Shown here: positions 18,323 through 26,443 of the stretch, one piece after another
Layout of the letters: every line of letters begins with the position of its first letter
How positions within the stretch are numbered: position 1 is the stretch's first letter
NCBI RefSeq assembly: GCF_022348085.1
Contig: NZ_JAKRFN010000012.1
Span: 92,948 to 156,947, forward strand
DNA from: Mycobacterium sp. PSTR-4-N
Lineage (GTDB): Bacteria > Actinomycetota > Actinomycetes > Mycobacteriales > Mycobacteriaceae
Length of the DNA stretch: 64,000 nt
Direction of reading: 5' to 3'
The notes under the pieces: model-generated
Told to the model about the DNA's origin: nothing
The model's input: the letters and a program-made list of their open reading frames with translations, nothing else
Database searches by the model: none
Translations under genes and position numbers: made by a program

Positions 18323-19893
18323 GGCGCGCTGACCTCGACCGTGACCACCGACCCGTACGTCACGTCGGCGCACAGCGAACCACCGTGGCGCTTGACCACC
18401 TGTGCCACCAGCGCCAGCCCGAGACCGTGCTGCTCGGCGTCGCTGCCCGTCTTGGTCGAGTAGCCGCGCTGCATCGCCTTGTCAAAGGTCTTGGCATCCA
18501 TGCCTTCTCCGCTGTCGGCCACTCGGATCAGCAGCCGGTCGTCACTCTGATTGACCGTGACCTCCACCCACGGATCGGATTTGTCGCAGGCGTCCATCGC
18601 GTTGTCGATCAGGTTGCCGAGCACCGTCACCATCTCCGAACCGCTGAGCAGATGACCGTCGCCGGCCGGCAGATGGGTGTCCTCGGTGATCGTCAGCTCG
18701 ATTCCGCGCTCGTCGGCCTGGGCGGTCTTCCCCAGCAGCAGCGCCACCAGCGCCGGTTCTGCCACCGCGCTCGACAGGCGATCGACGAGATGTTGGGACA
18801 GCTCCAACTCAGCAGTCGCGAATCGGACCGCGTCGTCGGAGCGACCCATCTCCACCATCGTCACGATCGTGTGCAGCGTGTTGGCCGCCTCATGGGCCTG
18901 CGCGCGCAGCGAATCGGTCAGGACCTTCAAAGAGTTCAATTCGCCCAGGGCACCCTGCAATTCGGTGCGGTCGCGGATCGTCACCACCTCCGACGAACGA
19001 CCTGCCGAGGGCACAGACGACCGGTTGACCACGAGCACACGGTCATCGGTGACATGGACCTCGTCGCGGGCACCGGGCGCGAAGGACTGCAGGAACTCCG
19101 GGAGATCGTCACGGCGGACATCGCCCGCCGGCAGCGACAGCAGCCGGCGCGCCTCGTCGTTGACCACTGCCACGCCGTCGCGGTCCAGCACGATGAGGCC
19201 CTCGGACACCGAGTGCAGGATCGCGTCGTGGTGGTCGTACATCACCCGCAGCTCATCGGGCCGCAGACCGCGGGTCTGGCGCAGCAGGCGGCGCCGGATC
19301 CCCCAGACCCCGACCAGCGACACCGCCAGCGCGCCGACGCCCACCGCCGCGATCACCGGCCACTGCGACCGCCACCGCTCGGCCAGGCTCTTCTGAAGGA
19401 TGCCTGCCGCCACCAGGCCGACGATCCGGCCCGACGCATCGCGCACCGGCGCCACGGCGCGGACCGACGGGCCGAGCGTGCCGGTGTAGGTCTCGGTGAA
19501 CGTCTCACCGCGCAGCGCGGGCTCGATGGTGCCGATGTAGGAGCCGCCGATCTGGGACGGATCGGTGTGGGTGAACCGCGTGCGGTCGGGCGCCATGATC
19601 GTGATGAACGCGATGTCGGTATGGGTGCGCACCAGCTCGGTCATCGGTTGCAGGATCTCGGTGGCGCGACCCGACTCGATGGCCGCTGCGGTCGACGGTG
19701 CATCGGCCAGCGAGGTGGCGATCCCGACGACCTGGTCGCGGGCCGCGGCGTCGCCGTCCTGCCGGGCGTCGATCAGCGCGAGGACGCTGCCCGCAGCGAC
19801 GATCAGCGCGATCACCAGGATCTGCAGCGCGATCGCCTGGCCGGCCAGCGAGCGCGGCCAGGCCGCCCGGATCCGTCGCATCGTCGCGCACAC
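18319..19893 (-). CDS. CitA/DcuS-type sensor histidine kinase
   Basis: A 524-residue membrane kinase. TM1 is about 22-42, an extracytoplasmic PAS-like (sCache) sensor about 43-175, TM2 about 177-199, a cytoplasmic PAS about 220-310, then the dimerisation helix with His334 in RAQAHEAANTLHTI, typical of the CitA/DcuS family. The ATPase has a GNLIDNAMDAC N-box and DSGEGM G-box. These kinases sense citrate or C4-dicarboxylates. The start is GTG at 19893 or ATG at 19881. Its upstream region ends 12 bp later at the left attachment site of the integrated element, so its native promoter is split from dctA. Confidence 0.9.
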
Positions 19894-19904
19894 CCTTCTG
19901 AACG

Positions 19905-19920
19905 AAATGAACTAAAACGT
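19905..19920. repeat. attL core (16-bp direct repeat)
   Basis: AAATGAACTAAAACGT, identical to 30706-30721. It lies 12 bp upstream of the sensor kinase start, in the kinase-dctA intergenic region rather than in a tRNA. Strand exchange would occur within it. Confidence 0.88.
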
Positions 19921-19989
19921 AAAGCGGACGTTAGCAGCTTAAATGGCGGTTTACCAGGAGATTCAAACCCGCTGCGCGTCAGCACATTT

Positions 19990-20001
19990 GGGTACATGGC
20001 T
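19990..20001 (+). repeat. candidate integrase arm-type site, left
   Basis: GGGTACATGGCT occurs here, 70 bp inside the left core, and again at 30684-30695 just inside the right core. A shorter TACATGGCT is at 30648-30656. Repeats near both ends but absent from the core are typical of integrase arm sites. Confidence 0.6.
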
Positions 20002-20019
20002 TGCAGGTAACATTGTGGC

Positions 20020-20946
20020 ATGGCCGCCATTAGCCGCATATCTTCGCGCATACCTCCAATAGACCATTCAGTTCTGGTGCCTAGTTGGGAATTGACTCTC
20101 CGCGCCGAAAGAAAGGCGAACGCAACAATTGAGCAATACACGACCGCGGTGCGCTTGTATTTCCGTTGGTGCGCGACCAATGCTGAGCCGCTGGCGGTGG
20201 ATAGAACGCTGGTGAAGCGTTTTATAGCTGACTTGATGGAGGCGGGTAAGGCACCCAGTACTGCCGGTCTTCGGCTGCAGGCCCTCCGGCAGTTCAGCCG
20301 GTGGCTCACCGAAGAGGGGGAGCAGGCGGAGGACCCGCTGCTGGGTCTAAAACCGCCAAAGGTGGATGTGGCAGTTGTCCAGTCGCTGACCGAGGATGAA
20401 CTGCGTGCCCTGTTAAAGGCATGCGCTGGCCGAACTTTTCGGGACCGCCGAGATGAGGCCGCGGTGCGTCTGCTGGCAGAGACCGGCATGCGGTCCGGCG
20501 AGCTGCTGGGTCTGACCGTTGACGATGTGGACTTGGTGAAGGGGCTCGTCTTGATCCGGCATGCCAAGAATCACCACGGGCGCATGGTGTCAGTCGGGCC
20601 GCAGACCGCTGCAGCGGTAGACCGGTATTTACGCGTCCGGCGGCAACACCGATTGGCCAACACTTCGACGCTGTGGCTGGGTGACAATTCGCGAGGAACG
20701 ATTTCGTATCACGGCCTTCGTGACGCGATTCTTCGCCGCGCTGAAACGGCTGGTTTGCGCCATTTCCACCTGCACAAATTGCGGCACACCTTCGCGTCAA
20801 GGTGGCTGGACAGCGGGGGCTCGGAGGGCGGTCTCATGGCGACAGCGGGATGGCGACGCCGGGAAATGCTCGACCGGTACGTTGCGGCGACGGCGGCGGA
20901 GCGGGCGGCTGACGAAGCCCGGCGCTTGAACCTGGGCGACCTCTAA
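20020..20946 (+). CDS. int: tyrosine recombinase (integrase)
   Basis: A 308-residue integrase. An N-terminal SAM-like core-binding domain (about 20-105) precedes the catalytic domain. Active-site residues are Arg158 (TGMRSGEL), Lys183 (HAKNHHGR), His252 and Arg255 (HKLRHTFASRW), Trp278 in place of the second His (TAGWRRREM) and Tyr287 as nucleophile. It lies 100 bp from attL and reads into the element, so it is positioned for excision and integration. No obvious arm-binding AP2-like domain is present, although arm-like repeats exist. No excisionase gene is identified nearby. Confidence 0.95.
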   Translation: MAAISRISSRIPPIDHSVLVPSWELTLRAERKANATIEQYTTAVRLYFRWCATNAEPLAVDRTLVKRFIADLMEAGKAPSTAGLRLQALRQFSRWLTEEGEQAEDPLLGLKPPKVDVAVVQSLTEDELRALLKACAGRTFRDRRDEAAVRLLAETGMRSGELLGLTVDDVDLVKGLVLIRHAKNHHGRMVSVGPQTAAAVDRYLRVRRQHRLANTSTLWLGDNSRGTISYHGLRDAILRRAETAGLRHFHLHKLRHTFASRWLDSGGSEGGLMATAGWRRREMLDRYVAATAAERAADEARRLNLGDL

Positions 20947-21196
20947 TAAGTAGAGCGCTACGCAATAGTGTTGCAGCACAACGCAACACACCGAACAAAA
21001 TCATGGCACAACCGCGTGACCCGTGGTTTCCTATGTAGGCAAAGAGAACCGCAGCCAGTTCGGGTGCCATCACCCATACGGCCACGGCCGACCCGGCCCC
21101 GCAGCGTGGGAGTCCTCGGGACGGAAGACCGCACGGCACGGTAACGCTTCCGATAAGCGTTGCCCGCTTGGCGTTCTCCCGAACGAGGACAGGGAA

Positions 21197-21538
21197 TTGC
21201 GAGACAACGACCAAGAAAACCTGCAGCGCGCCTACGGACGGCAGGGCGGCTTCGCGTCCTGGGCGCGAACATCAGACCGTGCGGACCGTCTAGCCCGCAC
21301 ATGGGCAGCTGGACCAACCGGGATGCTCTTCCACGCTCGCACCATATTCGGCCCAGATGTCGACCTAGACAGGCTGGACGGCGAGCAATGGAAACAGGTC
21401 GAAGCCGAACGGCGACGCTGGTACGCGCAGCTCAGCGCGCGGTCGCTGAAGGCCCGTAACCGCAGGAAGGCGCAGCGACTTCGTGAGGAGGCCGACCGGC
21501 TAGAAGCCGTCGCCAACGAGCCGGACGGTGCCGCGTGA
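21197..21538 (+). CDS. element protein, unknown function
   Basis: A 113-residue protein from a TTG at 21197, preceded by GAGGACAGGG. The body is QENLQRAYGRQGGFASWARTSDRADRLARTWAA, then a Lys/Arg-rich helix SLKARNRRKAQRLREEADRLEAV. An ATG at 21023 would add 58 residues that look non-coding, so the TTG is preferred. It is small, basic and helical, and the first gene after the integrase. A DNA-binding or excisionase-like role is possible but unproven. Confidence 0.65.
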   Translation: MRDNDQENLQRAYGRQGGFASWARTSDRADRLARTWAAGPTGMLFHARTIFGPDVDLDRLDGEQWKQVEAERRRWYAQLSARSLKARNRRKAQRLREEADRLEAVANEPDGAA

Positions 21539-21677
21539 CCTACAAACGAAACCGCCGCCCCGGACGTGGGACGGCGGTGACACGGCGAATGCAACCGTCT
21601 GTGTTCCTTTTTGGCCGCGCTGCTATCACAGTACCGGCGACCACCGACACCACCGTCGACCGACACGGCGGCAGCTG

Positions 21678-22022
21678 ATGACCTATTGGAACATCGGTGA
21701 CGAGGAGTGGCGTGACCCCCGAGTCGTTGCCGCAGGCGGCGCATTCGCGATGTATGTCGCTGCTGGTTCATGGTGCATGGGCGAGGTACGGAACCGCGAA
21801 TTGCCCGAAGTGTGGTTCGTTCCCGATTTTTGGGTCGGGACGTGGCCCGACGGCGAGAAGCCGTCAGTGGGTCGAAAGATGGCAAAAACTCTTTGTACAG
21901 TTGGTCTTTGGGAACGTGTTCCTGGCGGCTACCGCTACGCATGGATTCGCGACTGCAACACTCCCGATGCAGTGCGCAAGCTGCGGGATCGTTGGAAAAG
22001 GTCGAAGGACGGCGAGTCATGA
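21678..22022 (+). CDS. phage-type replication-initiator N-domain protein
   Basis: A 114-residue protein: MTYWNIGDEEWRDPRVVAAG, then AMYVAAGSWC, VPDFWVGTWPDGEK, LCTVGLWERVPGGYRYAWI and CNTPDAVRKLRDRWK. This pattern resembles the winged-helix-like N-terminal domain of actinophage replication-initiation proteins, which often continue further; here the protein stops early. The ATG at 21678 is chosen because the conserved block starts there. Its TGA overlaps the next ATG by 4 bp. With the repeats at 22097-22131 it suggests a satellite replication module. The function is inference. Confidence 0.65.
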   Translation: MTYWNIGDEEWRDPRVVAAGGAFAMYVAAGSWCMGEVRNRELPEVWFVPDFWVGTWPDGEKPSVGRKMAKTLCTVGLWERVPGGYRYAWIRDCNTPDAVRKLRDRWKRSKDGES

Positions 22023-22339
22023 TCCGCGCGCAATTCCTATGCGGAACTGAGCGCGGAATCCGCGTAGGAACTGGCGTGGTAATCCGCTGGCGCTGTATGG
22101 GTTACCCATTAACCCATCTCCCATTACCCATGTCTCCCCGCGACGAGCTGACGCCGTCGCACCCAACATGTACCTGCCGCGATTCTCAGCCCACCCTTGC
22201 GTTCCTAAAAAGAATTGCGCCGTACGAAGTTCGCTGTCGCGAACTCCGCACGGTCCGAACAGAAACCGTGGTTCCTTGCACGGCCCGCCTACGCAGAGCG
22301 GCCAGTTGGTGGGGGACGTCACCAGGAACAGTCCGATGA
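22019..22339 (+). CDS. element protein, unknown function
   Basis: A 106-residue ORF whose ATG overlaps the upstream stop by 4 bp and whose TGA overlaps the downstream ATG by 4 bp. The sequence is irregular (RWRCMGYPLTHLPLPMSPRDELTPSHP) and matches nothing I know. The 4-bp overlaps at both ends are the main support for translation. The iteron-like repeats and a hairpin lie within it, so the DNA may serve as an origin as well as, or instead of, coding. Confidence 0.4.
   Translation: MIRAQFLCGTERGIRVGTGVVIRWRCMGYPLTHLPLPMSPRDELTPSHPTCTCRDSQPTLAFLKRIAPYEVRCRELRTVRTETVVPCTARLRRAASWWGTSPGTVR
22097..22131. repeat. iteron-like CCCAT repeats (candidate origin)
   Basis: CCCAT occurs at 22105-22109, 22113-22117, 22120-22124 and 22127-22131 (spacing 8, 7, 7). 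An inverted copy ATGGGTTA at 22097-22104 pairs with TAACCCAT at 22110-22117. A second hairpin, AGTTCGC-TGTC-GCGAACT, is at 22228-22245. They sit directly after the initiator-like gene, where satellite and plasmid origins often lie. Confidence 0.5.
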
Positions 22340-22527
22340 GCGGGTTTGTTCCGCCCCGTGGTCGTGGTCGGTGTACGTGTGGATGGCACGTCAAGTCGAT
22401 GGGCCACGCGCCGTCGTGTGCGCGTGCGACATGTCGCCGATGCGGGCGGTTCCCCCGTTGGCCCGGTGACCGCTGGTGCTGCTGGTGTCGTCGTGAACTT
22501 GACCGACAGAAGGAAGAATCGAAATGA
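22336..22527 (+). CDS. small zinc-ribbon-like protein
   Basis: A 63-residue Cys-rich protein: CTCGWHVKSMGHAPSC, ATCRRCGRFPRWPGDRWCCWC and a charged tail. The CxC and CxxC pairs suggest one or two structural zincs. Both ends overlap neighbours by 4 bp. Small zinc-finger proteins are common in the early regions of actinophages and satellites. The role is unknown; nucleic-acid binding is likely. Confidence 0.6.
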   Translation: MSGFVPPRGRGRCTCGWHVKSMGHAPSCARATCRRCGRFPRWPGDRWCCWCRRELDRQKEESK

Positions 22528-22781
22528 CCGAGTTGGTTTTGGAATTGGCCGCACTGCGGGTCCGTCTAATCGGAGAACGCGACCACGCGCATGACCGAGC
22601 GCTGGCGCTTCTAGACCAGGCGAGGGCAGATGGGCGCGACTGTCTCAAACGAGACGCCGACGATGAGTTTCAGCGCTGGACCGCTTTTATGGGCCGTTGC
22701 GGCATAGCGGTGCGGGGCCTCGATTTGCTAGTCGGGGCGCTCGATGAACTGGCTGGCGCAGACGGGCAGGCGGACGGGTGA
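22524..22781 (+). CDS. element protein, helical
   Basis: An 85-residue, mostly alpha-helical protein (LVLELAALRVRLIGERDHAHDRALALLDQARA, then GRCGIAVRGLDLLVGALDELAG). The ATG overlaps the upstream stop by 4 bp and the stop overlaps the downstream GTG by 4 bp. No domain was recognised; a coiled coil is plausible over residues 1-40. Confidence 0.6.
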   Translation: MTELVLELAALRVRLIGERDHAHDRALALLDQARADGRDCLKRDADDEFQRWTAFMGRCGIAVRGLDLLVGALDELAGADGQADG

Positions 22782-22972
22782 AGCGGTCGCGGCGTGCTTG
22801 TCGGTATTGCGGTGTACACGCGGACCAGCGACACCTCCACGGATGTCCGCGCAATCCAAGATGTTCGCGGTGCGGGGAGAAGGCGGCGGTGCCGGGAGGG
22901 CTGTGCCCGGTCTGCGAGGCGCGGGTCGCCGCCGTCGAGGAACAGTTGCGCCGTCTGCGCGGCGACCCGTGA
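22778..22972 (+). CDS. small zinc-finger protein
   Basis: A 64-residue basic protein with C8xxC11, C23, C29xxC32 and C43xxC46, consistent with two zinc knuckles, ending in a short helix EARVAAVEEQLRRLRG. GTG start in a GTGA overlap with the previous gene; the same overlap joins it to the next gene. Probably nucleic-acid binding, by motif only. Confidence 0.6.
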   Translation: MKRSRRACRYCGVHADQRHLHGCPRNPRCSRCGEKAAVPGGLCPVCEARVAAVEEQLRRLRGDP

Positions 22973-23403
22973 ACCGCCGAGGCAAGGCGGGTCTCATCTG
23001 TCGCAGGGTGCTCAACACACCGCTAATCACCATCTTCCAGTCGAGGGGCGAGGCGGTTGAAGCGCTTCCCGCCAGGTGTGGCCGAGGGTGTGAACACAGC
23101 CACGCGCTCGTCGTCAGGGACGGGCGAGGTCGGCTGCGGGTTGCCAGCCACGCGCTCGTCGTCAGGGACGGGCGAGGTCGGCTGCGGGTTGCCGCAGCCG
23201 CTTCCGTTGCTACGGGCCGTCCTGGCGGCGCGGGCGCGCGTGAACCGGTGGCGGGTGGTGTGGTGGTGGCTGCCGCGCCGCAGGTGGCCGTACAAGCGGA
23301 CACAGGCCGAATGTGCCGGTGGCAACACCCAACCCGACTGCAGAAGTGCCAACCCTGCCGCCGACTGTGTGGCCGGGAACATCGAAGGAGAAATGGTGGA
23401 TAG
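22969..23403 (+). CDS. element protein with in-frame duplication
   Basis: A 144-residue ORF entered by another GTGA overlap. It contains two identical 16-residue copies of SHALVVRDGRGRLRVA encoded by a perfect 48-bp tandem repeat (23098-23193), an Ala/Val/Gly-rich middle, and a C-terminal Cys cluster (MCRWQH, KCQPCRRLCGREH) suggesting a zinc site. Another frame is also open across this region, so the coding frame is not certain. The overlap chain and the Cys cluster favour this one. Confidence 0.45.
   Translation: MNRRGKAGLICRRVLNTPLITIFQSRGEAVEALPARCGRGCEHSHALVVRDGRGRLRVASHALVVRDGRGRLRVAAAASVATGRPGGAGAREPVAGGVVVAAAPQVAVQADTGRMCRWQHPTRLQKCQPCRRLCGREHRRRNGG
23098..23193. repeat. perfect 48-bp tandem duplication
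   Basis: Two identical 48-bp units, 23098-23145 and 23146-23193. The length is a multiple of three, so any reading frame through it is preserved. The absence of any difference between copies suggests a recent event. Confidence 0.9.
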
Positions 23404-23656
23404 AACACCCATTCATCGCCGCGCTGACGAGATGCTGCTCAATGCATTGCAAGCATTGCGGACCGCAGAGTTGGAGGCGCAGTTCCAACGTCCACCTGGC
23501 GACAGCACGGGGCTGCCGACGTGGCGTCAGGCCAGCCCTGGTGTGCCAGTGGCGGTGCGGCAAGCCGAGCTAGACGTGCTCAGCGATGAGGCACGGATAC
23601 AGGACACGCAGGCGCTGGCGTACCGCCATGACGACGGCGACGCCTCACACTCGTAG
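23393..23656 (+). CDS. element protein, unknown function
   Basis: An 87-residue protein from the ATG at 23393, directly behind AGGAG with a 2-nt spacer, overlapping the upstream ORF by 11 bp. Residues 5-35 form an amphipathic helix (RRADEMLLNALQALRTAELEAQF), then a Pro/Gly loop and a second helix (VRQAELDVLSDEARIQDTQALAY). No family was recognised. Its place just ahead of the capsid gene could suit a small head-assembly or terminase-related protein, but that is speculation. Confidence 0.55.
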   Translation: MVDRTPIHRRADEMLLNALQALRTAELEAQFQRPPGDSTGLPTWRQASPGVPVAVRQAELDVLSDEARIQDTQALAYRHDDGDASHS

Positions 23657-23909
23657 TGGCCCGCCGCCCCGAGAGAAACAGCTTGTGTCGAGCCCTGGTA
23701 ACGGCGGCGGGCCACCCTCAGGGGTAGGGGCCGGCATTGCCGTGGCCGTGAAACCAATTCATCCGCAACAGCTTCCACCAGACACACGGACAGCGCATTC
23801 ATCATCTTGTCGGTGCATGCCCGTAGACTGCTTTGCAGCGGATCAACTTCGGCTGGTGGAGACCCCCGGAGGACATGGCCCGGAGCGGCCCGGTCGCGCA
23901 ACTACATAA
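23628..23909 (+). CDS. doubtful ORF ahead of the capsid gene
   Basis: A 93-residue ORF overlapping the previous gene by 29 bp. The sequence is Pro/Gly/Ser-rich without predicted structure (PHTRSGPPPREKQ, NGGGPPSGVGAG). It may be read-through of the leader. The remaining gap to the capsid ATG at 23966 shows no better gene, and no prohead-protease motif is present anywhere in the element. Confidence 0.25.
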   Translation: MTTATPHTRSGPPPREKQLVSSPGNGGGPPSGVGAGIAVAVKPIHPQQLPPDTRTAHSSSCRCMPVDCFAADQLRLVETPGGHGPERPGRATT

Positions 23910-23965
23910 AACGCCAGCCCCCATCGAGGCGGCGTATTCAGCGACCACTCCGAAAGTTATCTTCC

Positions 23966-25282
23966 ATGAGCCTTCGTGCAGAACTCGAAACCAAACGCGC
24001 CGAACAACTTCGCCGCATTGACACCCTGAAAGCCGAACGCGACACGGCGAAGCAAGCAGTCCGGCGCATCCGCGACCAGTGGACCAATCGGGGCTTTTCC
24101 GCCGCCGAATACCGAGAATTGCCGAACCATCGCGCCGCCGCCGACCGGGTCGACGCAATCACCGCCGAGATCGACGAGGTGAAGGCCGACCTCGCGGGCT
24201 TGAATGAACACATCGAGGACGTTCAATCCGATGACGCTAGACGCGGTGACGACAACCCGGTGCTGCAACGCGTCCGGGGTGAGGCCCCCGCTACGCCGCT
24301 AGACGGTGCCGGACCTGTCAACGCGCGCCGCGCGAATATGGTCGCACCCCTGGCGTTCGAGCAGGAGCAGCTGGAAGAACTTCACCGGGCCGCGATGTCT
24401 CGCCAGAGCCGCCGCGTCGAAGCGCGCGCCTTCTCCTCAGTCGACACCCTGCTTCCAAACCAATTGTGGCCAGAAGTAATCGGCCCGGTTCACGACAACC
24501 GCGTGTTGTCCAGGCTGCCGGTCTTTCCGACCGAGCTACCCGTCGTGCAATACATCCGGCATGTCAGCACTACCGGTGCGCCGACCATTGTTGCCGAGGG
24601 TGCGGTGAAGCCTGAGCTCGTCCTGGTCGGTGACCGCGTACTGGCCACGGCCCAGAAAATCGCTGCGCACGCCGCTGTGAGTCAGGAAATCATTCAGGAC
24701 TGGAGCACGTGGTTCGACTACGTCCAAAACGAAGTGATGCAACAGGTCATCGACAAAGAGAACGATGAGCTGCTGAACGGCAACGGCACGACCGGCCATC
24801 TCACCGGCCTACTCAACACGTCAGGCATCTTGACCCACACCGTGGGCGGCACGGGCACAACACCGAACGGTGAAACAGCGCTGGACGCTATCGAGGTCAG
24901 CATCGCGAAGTTGCGCGTGGGCGCAGCGAAGGCGACCGCCGACCTTCTGATTCTGCACCCGGCGACGTGGTCCGCGATTCGCCGGACGAAAGATGGCCAG
25001 CAGCGCTATTTGACGCAGCCGGACCCCACAGTCGGTGAGACGAACACAGCGTGGGGTGTGCCGGTCTTGGTGACCACCCAGATAGCTGCAGGCGCAGGTG
25101 CATTGCTAGACACCACGAAGTTCGGGCGCGTACATGTCCGAGAAGCGCTGAATTTGCAGGTCGGGCTGACGCAGGACGATTTCATCAGGAACCTCGTCCG
25201 CGTCATCGCTGAGGAACGGCTCACGCTGGCTGTGGAGCGTCCCGCTGCAATCCTGGCCATCTCAGGGCTGCCGGCCTCATGA
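23966..25282 (+). CDS. HK97-family phage major capsid protein
   Basis: A 438-residue capsid protein. Residues 1-90 are a long charged coiled coil (AELETKRAEQLRRIDTLKAERDT) equivalent to the HK97 delta/scaffold domain. After a linker, residues about 130-438 show the HK97 core: LPNQLWPEVIGPVHDNRVLSRLPVFPT, the E-loop region, AAHAAVSQEIIQDWSTWFDYVQNEVMQQVIDKENDELLNG, then LLILHPATWSAIRRTKDGQQRYL and WGVPVLVTTQIAAGAGALLD. The ATG at 23966 begins the coiled coil. Because the element lacks portal, tail and large terminase, the protein probably builds a satellite-specific head matured with helper-phage proteins. Confidence 0.93.
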   Translation: MSLRAELETKRAEQLRRIDTLKAERDTAKQAVRRIRDQWTNRGFSAAEYRELPNHRAAADRVDAITAEIDEVKADLAGLNEHIEDVQSDDARRGDDNPVLQRVRGEAPATPLDGAGPVNARRANMVAPLAFEQEQLEELHRAAMSRQSRRVEARAFSSVDTLLPNQLWPEVIGPVHDNRVLSRLPVFPTELPVVQYIRHVSTTGAPTIVAEGAVKPELVLVGDRVLATAQKIAAHAAVSQEIIQDWSTWFDYVQNEVMQQVIDKENDELLNGNGTTGHLTGLLNTSGILTHTVGGTGTTPNGETALDAIEVSIAKLRVGAAKATADLLILHPATWSAIRRTKDGQQRYLTQPDPTVGETNTAWGVPVLVTTQIAAGAGALLDTTKFGRVHVREALNLQVGLTQDDFIRNLVRVIAEERLTLAVERPAAILAISGLPAS

Positions 25283-25339
25283 CCGTCCAAGTAGAAGGGC
25301 GATCCTGACTGACTCGATAGACCGACGTGGAGGTCCGCC

Positions 25340-26290
25340 TCAAGTGAAGCGCTGCTCAGCAACTTCCGCGTCGATCCCGACCGCTGCCCCGACCTGCTCC
25401 CAAGACCCTCCAGCCTGTCGGAAGCGGTCTACAGACTGCTGAAGAGCGGTTTCAGCGGTCTTGAGTTTCGTGGCGGCGATTCGCATTGAATTGAGCAGTC
25501 CGGCAGCGTCGGTCGCGGTGGTGGACCGGGGTGACGGTTGCAAATCTGCTGGCTTGGTAGGTGTGAGGATGTAGCCAGTGTGGATGTCTCCGTAGACGGT
25601 GACGTCTTCTGGGCGCGCGGTGGCGTAGAGCGCAACGTAGGCGCACACCACAGCATCAACGGGGTCTTCCGCCCGGCGGAGCTCTGCCTTTGTAGTGGCG
25701 TTCTCGACTTGTAGGTGGAGACGGCTCCATTCGGCATTCTCTACTAGCAGCATGCCTACATCGGCGTTCACGCGTGACTCGAGAAGTTCAATGAGGCGCA
25801 TCAACTCGGATTGAAGACTGTCGAAGCTACGGTTCTTTTTGTGCTTGTATTTCAGGGTTCGATCGAGTCGAAACAGGGCGACCGTGGCAGGGTGCGGGTA
25901 GACCTCTAGAGCGCGCCGCAGGGACTTCGAGTGTGGGTCGATGTCCAAGCCGAGCGCTTCAGCGATACGGGTTCCGCGCGGAACGCCCCGGAACTCTTCA
26001 CGTTCCATATTCGCTGGTAGAGCGCCCGCGTCAAAGGCGTAGAAATCTTTGTTGAGTTCTTTTTCGCAAGGACGATTTCCGACAGCGTTCTTGACGATGA
26101 GTGGTGCGTCGATGGCAACCAGGCAGGGTCCGTCAACCCATCTGGCGAGTTGCGCGAGAATTGATGGGTCGCCGCCCGCTGAACCGAGGTGGACCAACCT
26201 GCCCTCGCTATCGAGTACAGCTACTCCGGTCGTGTTGTTTTCGCCCCACGCCAAGTCCAGGCCTATGAAGTGCACCCATCCACGATGCAT
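25340..26290 (-). CDS. DUF429-family RNase H-fold protein with C-terminal HTH-like tail
   Basis: A 316-residue protein on the strand opposite the capsid gene. The N-terminal FIGLDLAWGENNTTGVAVLD (Asp12), VAIDAPL (Asp61), NRPCEKELN, ALEVYPHPATVALF and EDPVDAVVCAYVAL follow the DUF429 pattern, a predicted nuclease with an RNase H-like fold. The last 50 residues are helical and finish with GGSWEQVGAAVGIDAEVAEQRF, like the HTH of small actinobacterial regulators (SWxxIGxALGxSxQAAxxRF). The antisense position between structural genes suggests a cargo gene, perhaps a defence or counter-defence nuclease. That role is inferred. Confidence 0.8.
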   Translation of the reverse strand: MHRGWVHFIGLDLAWGENNTTGVAVLDSEGRLVHLGSAGGDPSILAQLARWVDGPCLVAIDAPLIVKNAVGNRPCEKELNKDFYAFDAGALPANMEREEFRGVPRGTRIAEALGLDIDPHSKSLRRALEVYPHPATVALFRLDRTLKYKHKKNRSFDSLQSELMRLIELLESRVNADVGMLLVENAEWSRLHLQVENATTKAELRRAEDPVDAVVCAYVALYATARPEDVTVYGDIHTGYILTPTKPADLQPSPRSTTATDAAGLLNSMRIAATKLKTAETALQQSVDRFRQAGGSWEQVGAAVGIDAEVAEQRFT

Positions 26291-26443
26291 AACAGAACCG
26301 CGATCTACCAGCCTGAATCAGCGATTGCTGGCAAACCGCGACTTTTCGCGACATGCGGTAGCGGACTGCGTGTAGGTCAGCCCGGAACGGCCCCGCCTCC
26401 AGCCACCCTGGAGGCAAGGCCCCCCGACGGGGCCGAAGCCGAG

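Noticed and set aside
19905..19920. tRNA 3' end as attachment site
   Set aside because: The core AAATGAACTAAAACGT does not match a tRNA T-arm or acceptor, and no tRNA cloverleaf surrounds it; it is an intergenic promoter-region site.
21023..21196. N-terminal extension of the 21197 gene to an ATG at 21023
   Set aside because: The added 58 residues look like non-coding sequence, and a TTG with GAGGACAGGG upstream sits exactly where the ordered protein begins.
23098..23193. Possible CRISPR array
   Set aside because: Only two directly abutting 48-bp copies with no spacers; no cas genes. No other CRISPR-like array was seen in the window.
23057..23392. Alternative frame through the 48-bp tandem repeat, with ATRSSSGTGEVGCGLP twice
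   Set aside because: It continues in frame into the 23393 gene, so cannot be fully excluded. The preceding GTGA overlap chain and a C-terminal Cys cluster favour the other frame, and 23393 has its own AGGAG site.
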